Assembly (NCBI GenBank): GCA_002342665.1
Contig: DDQK01000039.1
Span: 4,437 to 68,436, forward strand
Reading direction: 5' to 3'
DNA from: Prevotella sp. UBA2444
Lineage (GTDB): Bacteria; Bacteroidota; Bacteroidia; Bacteroidales; Bacteroidaceae
Length of the DNA stretch: 64,000 nt
How positions within the stretch are numbered: the stretch's first letter is position 1; the number at the start of each line of letters is the position of its first letter. Made by a program: the position numbers and the translations under genes. Under the pieces are notes generated by a model. That model did no database searches and was not told the DNA's origin. It saw only the letters and a list, made by a program, of their open reading frames with translations. Below, one piece after another: positions 1 through 8,458 of this stretch.

Positions 1-939
1 ACAGCCGGACCTGTCCCCAGTGAGGAGGGTCTGGACGCGGCGCTGGAGGAGGGTCTGGCCTTCCTGATCGAAGCGGAGGCGGGCGACGATGAGCATCAGG
101 GATTGGAAGATGGCATCGGAGTCGTCGTCCTGGATGGTGCTGTGACGGTAACCGTAGAGGCGGCTGAGGGTGCGGGCATCAGCAATGCGGGTGGCATCGG
201 TCTCCTTGTGATGGACACGACGGGAGAGGATGGAGAGCACCTTCGACTGGATACGGTCGATGAAGTCGGGACCGATAATGTCGGCCCCATCGCCTATCAC
301 TGACACCATGTCAGGAGTGTAGTCGGTCAGGTAGATGTCACGTGAATTGGCGAAGAAAGGGATGGAGAGGGTGAGACGCACACCATGGTCGGTGTGGTGG
401 ACCTCTGTCACATTGGCCTTGACAGACTTGAAAGGTCCCCGGCGGATGACCACCTCGGTATCGACCATGATGGTGGCCACGGTGGGTCGGAGTTCAAACT
501 TCTCCATCTGGTCGGTACAGGCCCGGATGAATCGCTGCATGATGAGTTCGGGAACGGTAGCCTCCCGTCCGAAGGCATCACGGTAGTGCTGCAGGTGGAG
601 CCGCGAGAAGCGGTTCCAGTCGGCAGTGACGAGCGCCCTCATCTGCTGGACGGTGCCGCGGATGAAGACATACCGTTTGAGTTCGGAGCGGATGGCATTG
701 TTCTCACTGACCTCCAGCGGGTCACGCCACCCTTGGAACGCATCATTGTCGGCTTCTGCCGCCCCATGGTCGGCCAGTCGGCGCTTGATGAAAAGATACG
801 GGATGAAATAGGTCTCGAAGGCCTCAGCGCCCTCGTTCTCCCTCACCCTACGGAGGTTCTCATCGATCTCTGCCGGTTCCAGATGGGTCATCACGTACCA
901 GTGAGCCCCGTCATCCGTATTGATAGTATCTGTCAACAT
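1..939 (-). CDS. NusG/UpxY-like transcription antiterminator, partial (C-terminus beyond left edge)
   Basis: I translated this frame by hand: 313 codons are open from an ATG at 939 down to base 1, so the end is missing. The N-terminus (HWYVMTHLEP, residues about 13-22) matches the start of a NusG NGN domain. A KOW-like stretch (DTEVVIRRGPFKSVKANV) lies near residue 170. In this family the NGN domain binds RNA polymerase and keeps it transcribing long surface-polysaccharide operons. The start at 939 is preferred because AAGGGAGAG lies 12 bases upstream; an in-frame ATG at 984 lacks such a site. Ordinary UpxY proteins are about 170-180 residues, so this copy is much longer, with an enlarged region before the KOW and at least 110 residues after it. 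It points away from the polysaccharide locus and lies beyond ssrA. Family assignment is likely; its target operon is unknown. Confidence 0.75.
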   Translation of the reverse strand, partial: MLTDTINTDDGAHWYVMTHLEPAEIDENLRRVRENEGAEAFETYFIPYLFIKRRLADHGAAEADNDAFQGWRDPLEVSENNAIRSELKRYVFIRGTVQQMRALVTADWNRFSRLHLQHYRDAFGREATVPELIMQRFIRACTDQMEKFELRPTVATIMVDTEVVIRRGPFKSVKANVTEVHHTDHGVRLTLSIPFFANSRDIYLTDYTPDMVSVIGDGADIIGPDFIDRIQSKVLSILSRRVHHKETDATRIADARTLSRLYGYRHSTIQDDDSDAIFQSLMLIVARLRFDQEGQTLLQRRVQTLLTGDRSGC

Positions 940-1118
940 ATATACATATATCTCTCCCTTGTCTGGAAACCCTAAGATTTCCATACCTATCTTATTATTA
1001 TACCCATTGGTCAAGGCACAGACGAAAGAAATCGTCCCGGCCAAATCCTGAGTCTCAGCCTACTCACAGGAGGAACAGGCAGCTCATTGGACCCATGCCA
1101 AGACCTGTCATTAAATCA
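940..1118. other. Spacer between ssrA and the NusG-like gene
   Basis: No open frame of its own and no clear hairpin terminator after the tmRNA 3' end. I also see no -7 element close to the NusG-like start, so the latter may be reached by read-through from ssrA or from a promoter I do not recognise. Confidence 0.4.
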
Positions 1119-1518
1119 GGGTGGAAGTGGAGGGAGTCGAACCCTCGTCCGCACAAGGAAACCATACGCTTTCTACACGCTTATCTCAGACTTCGGTTTT
1201 CGAGCTGCAGCAAGACCTGAGCCACCAACTACAGCCTTAGCTCCTAAGTTTCATCGCTGCATCGGAGCCTGCAGCGACTATTTCCGATTTTGCCTGCGCC
1301 GCTTGATCTTCGGATTCGGAACCAGATCCTCGGAGCGACGTCTCGTTCCTCTACCTTGTAGTGGAATAAAGCCAGTAATCTACTATACTTCGATTAGGCA
1401 GCGAGAGCATACTCATTGTTGCCAATTAAATTTTTGTTCACTCAGTTTAAGGAGGTAGCCAACGAGCCTCCGCGTGCTTACGTACCATCTCGACTTGCCG
1501 TCAAATCCAGTCACCCCC
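1119..1518 (-). ncRNA. ssrA: tmRNA (transfer-messenger RNA)
   Basis: Rescues ribosomes stalled on broken mRNAs and tags their products for proteolysis. The 5' end GGGGGTGACTGG at 1518 pairs over 7 bp with CACTTCC at 1123-1129 to form the tRNA-like acceptor stem. The T arm GAGGGTTCGACTCCCTC directly precedes it. The discriminator is A (1122) and the next three bases read CCC, so CCA must be added after transcription. The tag frame runs GGC AAC AAT GAG TAT GCT CTC GCT GCC TAA, giving the peptide (A)GNNEYALAA, with the usual ALAA end recognised by ClpXP. Total length of about 400 nt is normal. A plus-strand open frame over this stretch is only its shadow. Confidence 0.95.
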
Positions 1519-1544
1519 GGATGAGATTTTCCGTAATTCGGGTG

Positions 1545-1576
1545 CAAATTTACGATTATTTTGAGGAATAGGCAAA
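1545..1576 (-). promoter_or_regulatory. ssrA promoter
   Basis: On the minus strand TTTG (1576-1573) and TAAATTTG (1552-1545) are separated by 20 bases. This is the Bacteroidota sigma-ABfr consensus, ending 26 bases before the mature tmRNA 5' end and so implying a short 5' trailer that is processed off. Confidence 0.8.
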
Positions 1577-1594
1577 TATTTCAGAGAAAAATTG

Positions 1595-1602
1595 TAATTT
1601 TG
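1595..1602 (+). promoter_or_regulatory. -7 element of the polysaccharide operon promoter
   Basis: TAATTTTG followed by CA, diverging from the ssrA promoter. Transcription from here would place the whole 1626-1785 repeat array in the 5' leader of the exopolysaccharide operon. I see no convincing TTTG at the -33 position, so confidence is moderate. Confidence 0.5.
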
Positions 1603-1625
1603 CAGCCAAAAGAACGTTATTAAGG

Positions 1626-1785
1626 AAATTGAGAGATTGAGAGATTGAGAGATTGAGAGATTGAGAGATTGAACATTGAACATTGAAGATTGAACATTGA
1701 ACATTGAAGATTGAGAGATTGAGAGATTGAACATTGAACATTGAAGATTGAACATTGAACATTGAAGATTGAGAAATTGAGAAAT
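1626..1785 (+). repeat. Array of 8-bp GAGAGATT and 7-bp GAACATT/GAAGATT units in the operon leader
   Basis: The order is five GAGAGATT, then GAACATT GAACATT GAAGATT twice, two GAGAGATT, the same 21-bp triplet twice again, then GAGAAATT GAGAAAT, immediately followed by the ATG of the export lipoprotein gene. It is thus a composite array with a 21-bp superunit. The same units recur at 10368-10447, 11374-11458 and 42895-42930 in the same orientation relative to transcription. No protein product is suggested. Confidence 0.95.
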
Positions 1786-2586
1786 ATGAAGCAAATTTAC
1801 GCTATTGGAATCATTGCGGTGGGAATACTGATGACGGCGTGCAGAACGCCGAAGAATGTGACCTACCTGCAAGACCTGAAGGACGGTGAGACCGTCAAGG
1901 TGCTGAACTACAAGGGGATTACCCTCAGACCACAGGATGCTGTGTCGATCGTGGTGAATACAAAGACCACGGAGCTGACCAACCTGCTGAACCTGCCCCT
2001 GTCGACCCAGGTGATCGGTGCCCCGCAGACAGCTGCGCTGGCCCAGAGTCACGGTACGTCGGGCTATACGCTCGACAGTGAAGGCAACGTGGACTTCCCC
2101 CTGGTGGGCAAGATCCATCTGGCCGGTCTGACACGTGAGGAGGCTGCAGCACGGGTGAAACAGACGCTGGAGGAGAAGCAGGTGGCTGCCAACCCCGTGG
2201 TGACGGTGGAATTCCTGAACCTGAAGTTCTCGGTGCTGGGCGAGGTAGGCCATGCCGGAGAGTTTGGCATCAACCGTGACAAGACGACCCTCATCGAGGC
2301 CCTGGGCATGGCCGGAGACATGAACCTGTACGGTAAGCGCGACAGTGTGTTCGTGTACCGTCAGGAGGGAGACCACCAGCGGGTCTATGCCCTGAGCATG
2401 CTCAACGGCCGTGAGCTGCTGAGTTCGCCCGCCTACTATATCCAGCAGGGCGACGTGGTGTATGTGCAGCCCAACAACTACCGCAAGCGCCAGTCGTCGG
2501 CCAATGCCACCGAGGTGACCACCGCCTCGTTCTGGCTGTCGGCCCTGTCGGTGCTGACGACCCTCGCCGTGCTTGTATTCAAGTAA
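1786..2586 (+). CDS. Polysaccharide export outer-membrane lipoprotein (Wza/BexD family)
   Basis: First gene of the exopolysaccharide operon; forms the outer-membrane export channel that works with the Wzz-type protein behind it. The 266-residue product begins with a lipoprotein signal peptide (lipobox LMTAC, Cys19). A Poly_export domain follows (LRPQDAVSIVV, about residues 50-60; then a stretch rich in VDFPLVGKIHLAGLT), then an SLBB-type segment (FSVLGEVGHAGEFGI), and the protein ends in a hydrophobic helix (about 247-265) that should cross the outer membrane as in Wza. A TTG at 1762 lies in frame but sits inside the repeat array and would put eight charged residues before the signal peptide, so the ATG at 1786 is the start. 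Confidence 0.9.
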   Translation: MKQIYAIGIIAVGILMTACRTPKNVTYLQDLKDGETVKVLNYKGITLRPQDAVSIVVNTKTTELTNLLNLPLSTQVIGAPQTAALAQSHGTSGYTLDSEGNVDFPLVGKIHLAGLTREEAAARVKQTLEEKQVAANPVVTVEFLNLKFSVLGEVGHAGEFGINRDKTTLIEALGMAGDMNLYGKRDSVFVYRQEGDHQRVYALSMLNGRELLSSPAYYIQQGDVVYVQPNNYRKRQSSANATEVTTASFWLSALSVLTTLAVLVFK

Positions 2587-2590
2587 AGAA

Positions 2591-4162
2591 ATGATTAAGA
2601 ATATGACTGAGAATAATACCCTTACGATTGGCGGATTCTTCCGCAAGTGCATCGAGAAATGGAAATGGTTCGCCTGTAGTGTGGCCACCATCCTGTTGTT
2701 GGCCGTAGCCTACCTGGTAGTGACCCAGCCCAAGTACTCCCGTAAGGCCCAGATACTCGTCAGAGACGAGGGCGGCATGGGCGGACTGATGGGCCAGCTC
2801 GGAGGTCTGGCTGAACTCGGAGGTCTCATTGGATTTGGCTCATCCAACGTCTACAACGAACTCTACGCCCTGCAGTCGCCCTGGCTGTTGCTCAACGTAG
2901 TGAACGACATGCACTTGGACATGAGCTACGTCATCAAGGGCATCCGTAACAAGGATCTCTACGGTGAGGAACTGCCCGTCACCGTTGAATTCAAGGACAT
3001 CACCAGCGAGGATGATGTCAGGATGAAGATGGACCTGAAGCGCAGTGGTGACTTCACCCTCTATAAATTAAAGAAAAACGACGACAAGTACGATGATGAG
3101 CTGACAGGTCATGTTGGACAGACACTCAAGAGCAGCATTGGACGGATAGAAGTGAAAGCCACGCCCTACCTGGGCAAGCAGAAAGACGACGAGGTGAGCA
3201 TCACCGTGAAGCGCACCGAGCCCATGGCCGTGGTGGAGCAACTGAAGAAGCAGAAACTGAATATCGTAGTGGGCAGCCGCGATGCCTCCATCATCGACGT
3301 GACCTGCAAGGACGTGTCAAAGCAGCGTGCCACCGACATCATCAATGCCGTGATCGCCGAATACCGCAAGGAATCGGACGAAGACAAGGACGCCCAGGCC
3401 GCCGTCTCAGAGAAATATGTCACCGAGCGTCTCGCCTCCTTAGAGAACGAGTTGAAGACGCTGGACTACCGTGTGGCCGACTACAAGAGTAAGACCATGA
3501 TGCCCGACCTGGAGGTGATGGCCAAGGCCTACGCCGAAGGCGCCAAGGACATCTCACAGGCCCTGCTCGAGGTGAGTGCCCAGTTGAACGTGGTGCAGGC
3601 CATCCGCGACTATCTGCGTGACGAGTCGAAGAAAGACGAGCTATTGCCTGCGCTGCTCATCAGCGACAACAAGGGACTGGCCGACGAGGTATCAAGATAT
3701 AATGAACTCCAGCTGCAGCGCAACCGCCTGATAGCCAGCAGTAGCAAGGAGAGCCCGTTGGTGAAAGAGCTGGACCAGCAGTTGGCTGCCATGCACAAGG
3801 CCGTGCTGACCTCGGCCAACAACGCCATCAAGCAGTTGCAGATCCAGCAGAAGACCGTCCAGGCCAAGGAGAACGAAGGCAAGCAGCTCCTCTCGTCAGC
3901 CCCCAAGAAAGCCATTGGCGGACTGGGCGACGAGCGTGACTGGCGCGTGCTGAACGAAGTCTATGTGTTTATGCTCCAGAAGCGGGAGGAAGCCCAGATG
4001 ATGAAGGCCATGCGCACCGACATTAGGGTGCTGACACCGCCAGTGGGCGTGAAGGAGCAGTCGTCGCCGGTGAAGCGGAACGTACTGTTCGGGGCACTGC
4101 TGCTCGGACTTTTCATACCGGCATGTTGCATTTTCATCAGGGAACGTAACCGGAAACAATAA
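2591..4162 (+). CDS. Polysaccharide chain-length determinant (Wzz/PCP family)
   Basis: A 523-residue inner-membrane co-polymerase that sets polymer length together with the polymerase encoded next. It has the classic topology: a transmembrane helix near the N-terminus (WFACSVATILLLAVAYLVV, about 24-42), a long periplasmic region rich in heptads (about 260-440, coiled coil), and a second helix near the C-terminus (NVLFGALLLGLFIPACCIFI). There is no Walker motif after it, so the BY-kinase of Wzc-type proteins is absent and no separate kinase gene is visible. The ATG at 2591 lies 4 bases after the preceding stop; ATG 2603 is an alternative start. Confidence 0.88.
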   Translation: MIKNMTENNTLTIGGFFRKCIEKWKWFACSVATILLLAVAYLVVTQPKYSRKAQILVRDEGGMGGLMGQLGGLAELGGLIGFGSSNVYNELYALQSPWLLLNVVNDMHLDMSYVIKGIRNKDLYGEELPVTVEFKDITSEDDVRMKMDLKRSGDFTLYKLKKNDDKYDDELTGHVGQTLKSSIGRIEVKATPYLGKQKDDEVSITVKRTEPMAVVEQLKKQKLNIVVGSRDASIIDVTCKDVSKQRATDIINAVIAEYRKESDEDKDAQAAVSEKYVTERLASLENELKTLDYRVADYKSKTMMPDLEVMAKAYAEGAKDISQALLEVSAQLNVVQAIRDYLRDESKKDELLPALLISDNKGLADEVSRYNELQLQRNRLIASSSKESPLVKELDQQLAAMHKAVLTSANNAIKQLQIQQKTVQAKENEGKQLLSSAPKKAIGGLGDERDWRVLNEVYVFMLQKREEAQMMKAMRTDIRVLTPPVGVKEQSSPVKRNVLFGALLLGLFIPACCIFIRERNRKQ

Positions 4163-4170
4163 GGTAGCGC

Positions 4171-5439
4171 ATGACATTCCTCATCGTTGCACTGATCATC
4201 GTCCTGCTATGGCTGTCGTGGAAATATATCCTGCGGCTTGAGCCGGCAGGAATATTCGTCGCGATGTGGTCGATCCTAATCATTGTAATCCTCTGTTGTC
4301 AGGAGTTTATCATTGTCAGGTTCACGGGTCTGTTGTTCATTCTGGCCTGTGTCTATTCATTCACCTTCGGCACCATCTTTTGTGAGACCTGCTACAGGCC
4401 CCGTCAGGACCGGGAAAAGCAGCTAATCTTCAACAGCGAACGTGCTACTGTTCTCATGGCGGTCCTGTTAGTAACAGCCTTCGTCAACCCCGTGTACACC
4501 ATTGTGCTACACGGGTTCAGTCCAATGGGGATCTTTGACATAGGGACTCTCCTGAAGATGAACAACACCATCTCTGTCGACAGATATTCCGGTTCTGAAT
4601 ACACCAATCCACTGAATCAGGTATTCCTGGTCTTCTCGTATACCGCCCCACTGTTCGGGGGCTTCTGCTACCGGCTGTCAGGGCGCTGGGGCAAGGCATT
4701 GAGCCTGTTGTCCATCATCCCCTGTCTGTTTATCGCCTTTACCCAGGCCATGAAGATGGGACTCATTACAAGTGTCTTCCTCTGGACCTGCGGTTTCCTG
4801 GTCTGTTCCTACAGCTATGGCCTGAGTCTGAGGGTGAAGCCCAGGAACCTATTGCTCATCAGCTGTGGGGGACTGCTATTTTTCGCCATCCTCTTTACGT
4901 CGATGGTCTTAAGGACGGGAGAATTGAGTGAAAGGATAGTGGAAGACATCACCAATAAATTTTACACGTATGCCTTTGGCTACGTGCCCTGTTTCGACAT
5001 CTGGTTCGACGCCTCCGATGTGAAGGAGTATTCCTACGGTGCGAAGACGTTCTACGGTATATCCAACGCCTTGGGCATCCTGGAACGGGTATCCGGTATC
5101 TTCCAAGAATGGATACCCTTCGGGAAGAACGGTTTCAAGGGAGAAAGCAATGTCTACACGGTATTCCGCGTGCTTGTAGAAGATTTCGGCCCCGGTCCAA
5201 CCTGTCTGGTCATGATGCTTACAGGCGGTTGTTCCAGCGTAGCCAGCCAGCATGTGAAGGCCAAGCGAAACATCTGCCTGAACCAGATCATCTTATCGGC
5301 CCTCTATGCCTACGTCATGTGGTCGTTTGTGACCTCCTTCTTCGCCTATACCAGCTATCTGGTGATGTTCTTTATCACCTATTTCCTATTGCGATTTGTT
5401 CAAGATATCAAGCCCACAGAGACCGGGAGTCATGATTAA
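4171..5439 (+). CDS. Oligosaccharide repeat-unit polymerase (Wzy-like)
   Basis: A 422-residue polytopic protein with roughly ten to twelve hydrophobic helices and a larger loop in its second half (about residues 250-350: GYVPCFDIWFDASDVKEY and onwards), the layout of O-antigen/capsule polymerases. It joins lipid-linked repeat units in the periplasm. Sequence conservation in this family is low, so the call rests on topology and position between the Wzz and Wzx genes. The stop overlaps the start of the next gene by 8 bases, implying translational coupling. Confidence 0.8.
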   Translation: MTFLIVALIIVLLWLSWKYILRLEPAGIFVAMWSILIIVILCCQEFIIVRFTGLLFILACVYSFTFGTIFCETCYRPRQDREKQLIFNSERATVLMAVLLVTAFVNPVYTIVLHGFSPMGIFDIGTLLKMNNTISVDRYSGSEYTNPLNQVFLVFSYTAPLFGGFCYRLSGRWGKALSLLSIIPCLFIAFTQAMKMGLITSVFLWTCGFLVCSYSYGLSLRVKPRNLLLISCGGLLFFAILFTSMVLRTGELSERIVEDITNKFYTYAFGYVPCFDIWFDASDVKEYSYGAKTFYGISNALGILERVSGIFQEWIPFGKNGFKGESNVYTVFRVLVEDFGPGPTCLVMMLTGGCSSVASQHVKAKRNICLNQIILSALYAYVMWSFVTSFFAYTSYLVMFFITYFLLRFVQDIKPTETGSHD

Positions 5440-6712
5440 GGCCATCCAACAGAAACTGAACTCAGGCATGGGCAAGGATGTCATTTGGACATTCGTCCTG
5501 CAAATCACCATCATGCTCTGCTCCTTTGCCATCACCAAACTGCTGGCCAGCCGCCTGAGCATCGACGACTTCGGACAGTACAACGTTGTGAAGCGTTCCG
5601 TACAGGTACTCTCCTTCGTGATGCTGGCAGGCGTAGGCATTGCCCTACCCCGCTATATCCCACTCTATCGTCATGACAATCCTCCACAGAGGATAGTACC
5701 CCTACTTGGTGCCTCCTTAATATACATCATAGGTGTATCGCTCACGGTGCTCACCATCTGCATGCTATTCTCCAGCCAGATGCAGCATTTCATCATCGGG
5801 CAATCTGACAATATGGGACTGCTGCTTGTGGCACTGGGCTACGCCTTTGCACTGGCGATGGCACAAGTGGTTTACGCCTATTATCGTGGTACAGGCGACT
5901 TCAAATGGTACAACGGCACCCAACTGGCAGTACAACTGGCCATTGTGTTGCCGCTGATACTCCTGCCAGCACTGACGGTCTCCAGTGTTTTCATCTCCTG
6001 GCTCATCATCACATCCCTGCTGGTATCGTTCTTCCTTGGCAGGGAACTCTGGCAGAGACGCAATAGTCTGTTTCCCATCTCGACGCCAGATTCACCTGTC
6101 TCGTCGCACCTGAAGACCATCGTCAAGTACTCATCAGGACGACTCGTGGCAGATTTCTTCCTGTTCTCGCTGGCAGCATTCCCCCTCATCTATATCAGCA
6201 ACACCCAGGGCCTACAGTCCACTGCCTACTACTCCGTGGGCATCACCTTCGTTACGATGGTAACACCAGTGTTTTCATTCATGGGTATCATCCTGCTTCC
6301 TTATGTCTCAGAGTGTATTGCCAAGCATGAACATAGAACAGCCGACAGATTTGTACGCCACCTGGCTTTGCTTTACTTGGGTGCTTCACTACTGGCTATA
6401 GCAGTCCTCTATCTTTTCATGGATTTCCTTACGAGCCTCCTCTTTACCGACAGTTATCTCGTAACAGCAGACATCACCCGCATTATGATTCTCTCCATCC
6501 TACCCCAAGCCATCTATCTGCTCTACCGCAACCCCATTGATGCCGTATCGGTAATCCCCTACAACACCATCATCCTTGGCATCTGTCTCGCTGGGATGGT
6601 TGCCGGTTTTGCGCTCTCCACTACCCTCACCCAGTTTGCCTGGGCCTATCTGATAATATCGTGTTTGCAAGGTTTGCTTTCATTTCTCACATGGCAAGTT
6701 ATCAAAAAATAG
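5432..6712 (+). CDS. Polysaccharide flippase (Wzx, MOP superfamily)
   Basis: A 426-residue membrane protein with about 12 helices in two halves, each starting with an amphipathic helix as in the RfbX/MATE-like polysaccharide transporters. It flips undecaprenyl-linked repeat units across the inner membrane. The ATG at 5432 overlaps the polymerase stop; a TTG at 5396 in the same frame would overlap by 44 bases and is less likely. It completes a Wzx/Wzy/Wzz set, which defines the pathway of this locus. Confidence 0.87.
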   Translation: MIKAIQQKLNSGMGKDVIWTFVLQITIMLCSFAITKLLASRLSIDDFGQYNVVKRSVQVLSFVMLAGVGIALPRYIPLYRHDNPPQRIVPLLGASLIYIIGVSLTVLTICMLFSSQMQHFIIGQSDNMGLLLVALGYAFALAMAQVVYAYYRGTGDFKWYNGTQLAVQLAIVLPLILLPALTVSSVFISWLIITSLLVSFFLGRELWQRRNSLFPISTPDSPVSSHLKTIVKYSSGRLVADFFLFSLAAFPLIYISNTQGLQSTAYYSVGITFVTMVTPVFSFMGIILLPYVSECIAKHEHRTADRFVRHLALLYLGASLLAIAVLYLFMDFLTSLLFTDSYLVTADITRIMILSILPQAIYLLYRNPIDAVSVIPYNTIILGICLAGMVAGFALSTTLTQFAWAYLIISCLQGLLSFLTWQVIKK

Positions 6713-6728
6713 CAAAAAAGATATATAC

Positions 6729-7475
6729 ATGAAACAAGTAGCAGTATTTTGCGTATCTTACAATTCTGACGAAGCGTATAGGCAATACAGGGCCTCCCTT
6801 TTGAAAGCAGCCCAGAAATCCAAGGACGAAATAAGGCTCGACATCTTCCTGGTCCGCAATACCGAGGAAGATAACCCGGGCTATTTCGGCGGCATCCAGC
6901 GACAAATGAAGAATCTTGACATAACCTCATACGATTACTGTATATTGAGCAACGTCGATTTAACTGTTGAAGAAGACTTTTTCATCAAACTGGCTGCATA
7001 CGACTGTGCAGAGGATACCGGCTGGATAGCTCCAAGAATATGGTCGAAGAAAGAGAACCGGGACCTCAACCCTAAAATCAGGACCCGATATTCACGAAAG
7101 AAGCTATTAATGCTCAGGTTCCTGCACCGTCACCATGTGCTTCACGCCCTGTATAGCAGGACATTGTACCACAGAAGGCGGGAGACAGCAATGACCCATA
7201 CAGGTCCTACGTATGCAGGACACGGCTCGTTTATCATCCTGACCAGACGATTTTTCAAAGAATGTGGCATCATCAACTATCCTGTATTTCTGTTCTGTGA
7301 AGAAATCTATCTGGCAGAGCTGTGCAGAGATGCTAACCTTCAAGTCATTTATGTTCCCGACTTGATCATTAACGATAGCGAGCACATATCCACGGGCCAT
7401 ATGCCGTCCAAAACATACAGCCGGCTCAACTATCAGGCAGTAGACTACATCCTTAACCATTTTTATCAAGAATAA
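6729..7475 (+). CDS. Glycosyltransferase family 2 protein
   Basis: A 248-residue cytoplasmic protein. The N-terminus VAVFCVSYNS followed by a nucleotide-binding fold and the acidic motif SNVDLTVEEDFF (about residues 75-86) fit a GT-A, family-2 transferase. The rest contains GHGSFIILTRRFF and FLFCEEIYLAELC, typical of the acceptor half of rhamnosyl-type GT2 enzymes. It should add one sugar of the repeat unit. The sequence around it is more AT-rich than the genes upstream. The donor and acceptor sugars cannot be read from sequence. Confidence 0.82.
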   Translation: MKQVAVFCVSYNSDEAYRQYRASLLKAAQKSKDEIRLDIFLVRNTEEDNPGYFGGIQRQMKNLDITSYDYCILSNVDLTVEEDFFIKLAAYDCAEDTGWIAPRIWSKKENRDLNPKIRTRYSRKKLLMLRFLHRHHVLHALYSRTLYHRRRETAMTHTGPTYAGHGSFIILTRRFFKECGIINYPVFLFCEEIYLAELCRDANLQVIYVPDLIINDSEHISTGHMPSKTYSRLNYQAVDYILNHFYQE

Positions 7476-7539
7476 GCACGCATCAGTGGAATTTAAGAAA
7501 AAATATGGGGAAAAGGGGCTGAATTAGAAAAAAAAGTTG

Positions 7540-7547
7540 TACCTTTG
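7540..7547 (+). promoter_or_regulatory. Internal promoter -7 element within the polysaccharide locus
   Basis: TACCTTTG followed by CA, 85 bases before the aldolase gene, in a 157-base gap that otherwise holds no gene. No good TTTG is found about 20 bases upstream. It suggests the aldolase-decarboxylase-transferase part can be expressed apart from wza-wzx. Confidence 0.5.
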
Positions 7548-7632
7548 CACGCTTGAATGGGTAAGGGTGAAAAAAAGTCCCTCCCAACACAATAAAAACG
7601 TATAGTATACGTTTAGAATAAAAAGACTTTGG

Positions 7633-8448
7633 ATGGCTATCAAGTTAATGTACATAACGAATGAGCCCGCAATCGCTCATATCGCTGAAGAAAGTGGTGT
7701 CGACAGGATTTTTATCGACCTTGAAGTTCGTGGAAAAGAAGAGAGACAAGGACATCTCGATTCCGTGAAGTCGCACCACACGCTGGAAGACATCAGCAAC
7801 ATCAAGGGCACGCTGACAACCTCGGAGTTGTTGGTGCGTGCCAATGCCCTTTATTCCCGTAGTCAGGAAGAGATCAACGAGATTGTCAGTCGCGGTGCCG
7901 ACATCGTGATGCTCCCGATGTGGTCTTCCATCGACGATGCGTGCCGGTTCCGTGACTATGTAGGAGGCCGCGCGAAGGTGCTGCTGCTGCTGGAGACCAT
8001 CCCCGCCGAGAAGTGTCTCGACGAGGTGCTGGCCCAGGAAGGCTTTGATGAGGTACTCATCGGTCTGAACGACCTGCACCTGCAATATCACCAGAAATTC
8101 ATGTTCGAGCTGTTGGCCAACGGCAAGGTAGACGAGATCATGGGCAAGTTGAAGTCGAAGGGAAAATTCTGCGGCTTCGGCGGAATAGCCAGTCTGAACC
8201 AAGGCATGATTTCCGGCAAGAACATCCTGACCGAGCACTACCGTCTGCACTCCGACATGGCCATCCTGTCGCGCAGTTTCTGCGACACCTCAAAAATCAC
8301 CGACATAGAACAGATCAAACGCATCTTCACCCAGGGTATGAAAGAGATACGCGACTATGAGCAGACGCTCACCACCCAGTCGGCTGCATTCTTCGAGGCC
8401 AACCATCAGGAGGTGATCAGGAAGGTCAGGGAAATCGTGGAGAAATGA
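7633..8448 (+). CDS. HpcH/HpaI-type aldolase/lyase
   Basis: A 271-residue TIM-barrel enzyme of the class II pyruvate/phosphoenolpyruvate aldolase superfamily. Visible motifs: RIFIDLE (Asp29, Glu31), corresponding to the WxDxEH region; RGADIVMLPM; LLLLET with the likely metal ligand Glu121; and IGLNDLHL with the second ligand Asp147 (the GxxDL motif of the family). Members cleave or form 2-keto-acid C-C bonds; the related SbnG makes citrate for a siderophore. Here it is followed after 10 bases by a PLP decarboxylase, so the two probably act in one short pathway. The substrate is not known. It is unusual as part of a Wzx/Wzy cluster. Confidence 0.8.
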   Translation: MAIKLMYITNEPAIAHIAEESGVDRIFIDLEVRGKEERQGHLDSVKSHHTLEDISNIKGTLTTSELLVRANALYSRSQEEINEIVSRGADIVMLPMWSSIDDACRFRDYVGGRAKVLLLLETIPAEKCLDEVLAQEGFDEVLIGLNDLHLQYHQKFMFELLANGKVDEIMGKLKSKGKFCGFGGIASLNQGMISGKNILTEHYRLHSDMAILSRSFCDTSKITDIEQIKRIFTQGMKEIRDYEQTLTTQSAAFFEANHQEVIRKVREIVEK

Positions 8449-8458
8449 GAGGTGGGAA

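Noticed and set aside
385-975. Plus-strand open frame of 196 codons
   Set aside because: It is antisense to the NusG/UpxY-like gene, whose translation contains NGN and KOW motifs; the plus frame resembles nothing.
1087-1458. Plus-strand open frame of 123 codons
   Set aside because: It lies across the tmRNA gene, where the minus strand gives the tRNA-like ends and the tag.
1626-1785. CRISPR array
   Set aside because: Units are only 7-8 bp and directly adjoin; there are no spacers and no cas genes.
1501-2691. Minus-strand open frame of 396 codons
   Set aside because: Antisense to the export lipoprotein gene; its C-terminal part is only the translated repeat array.
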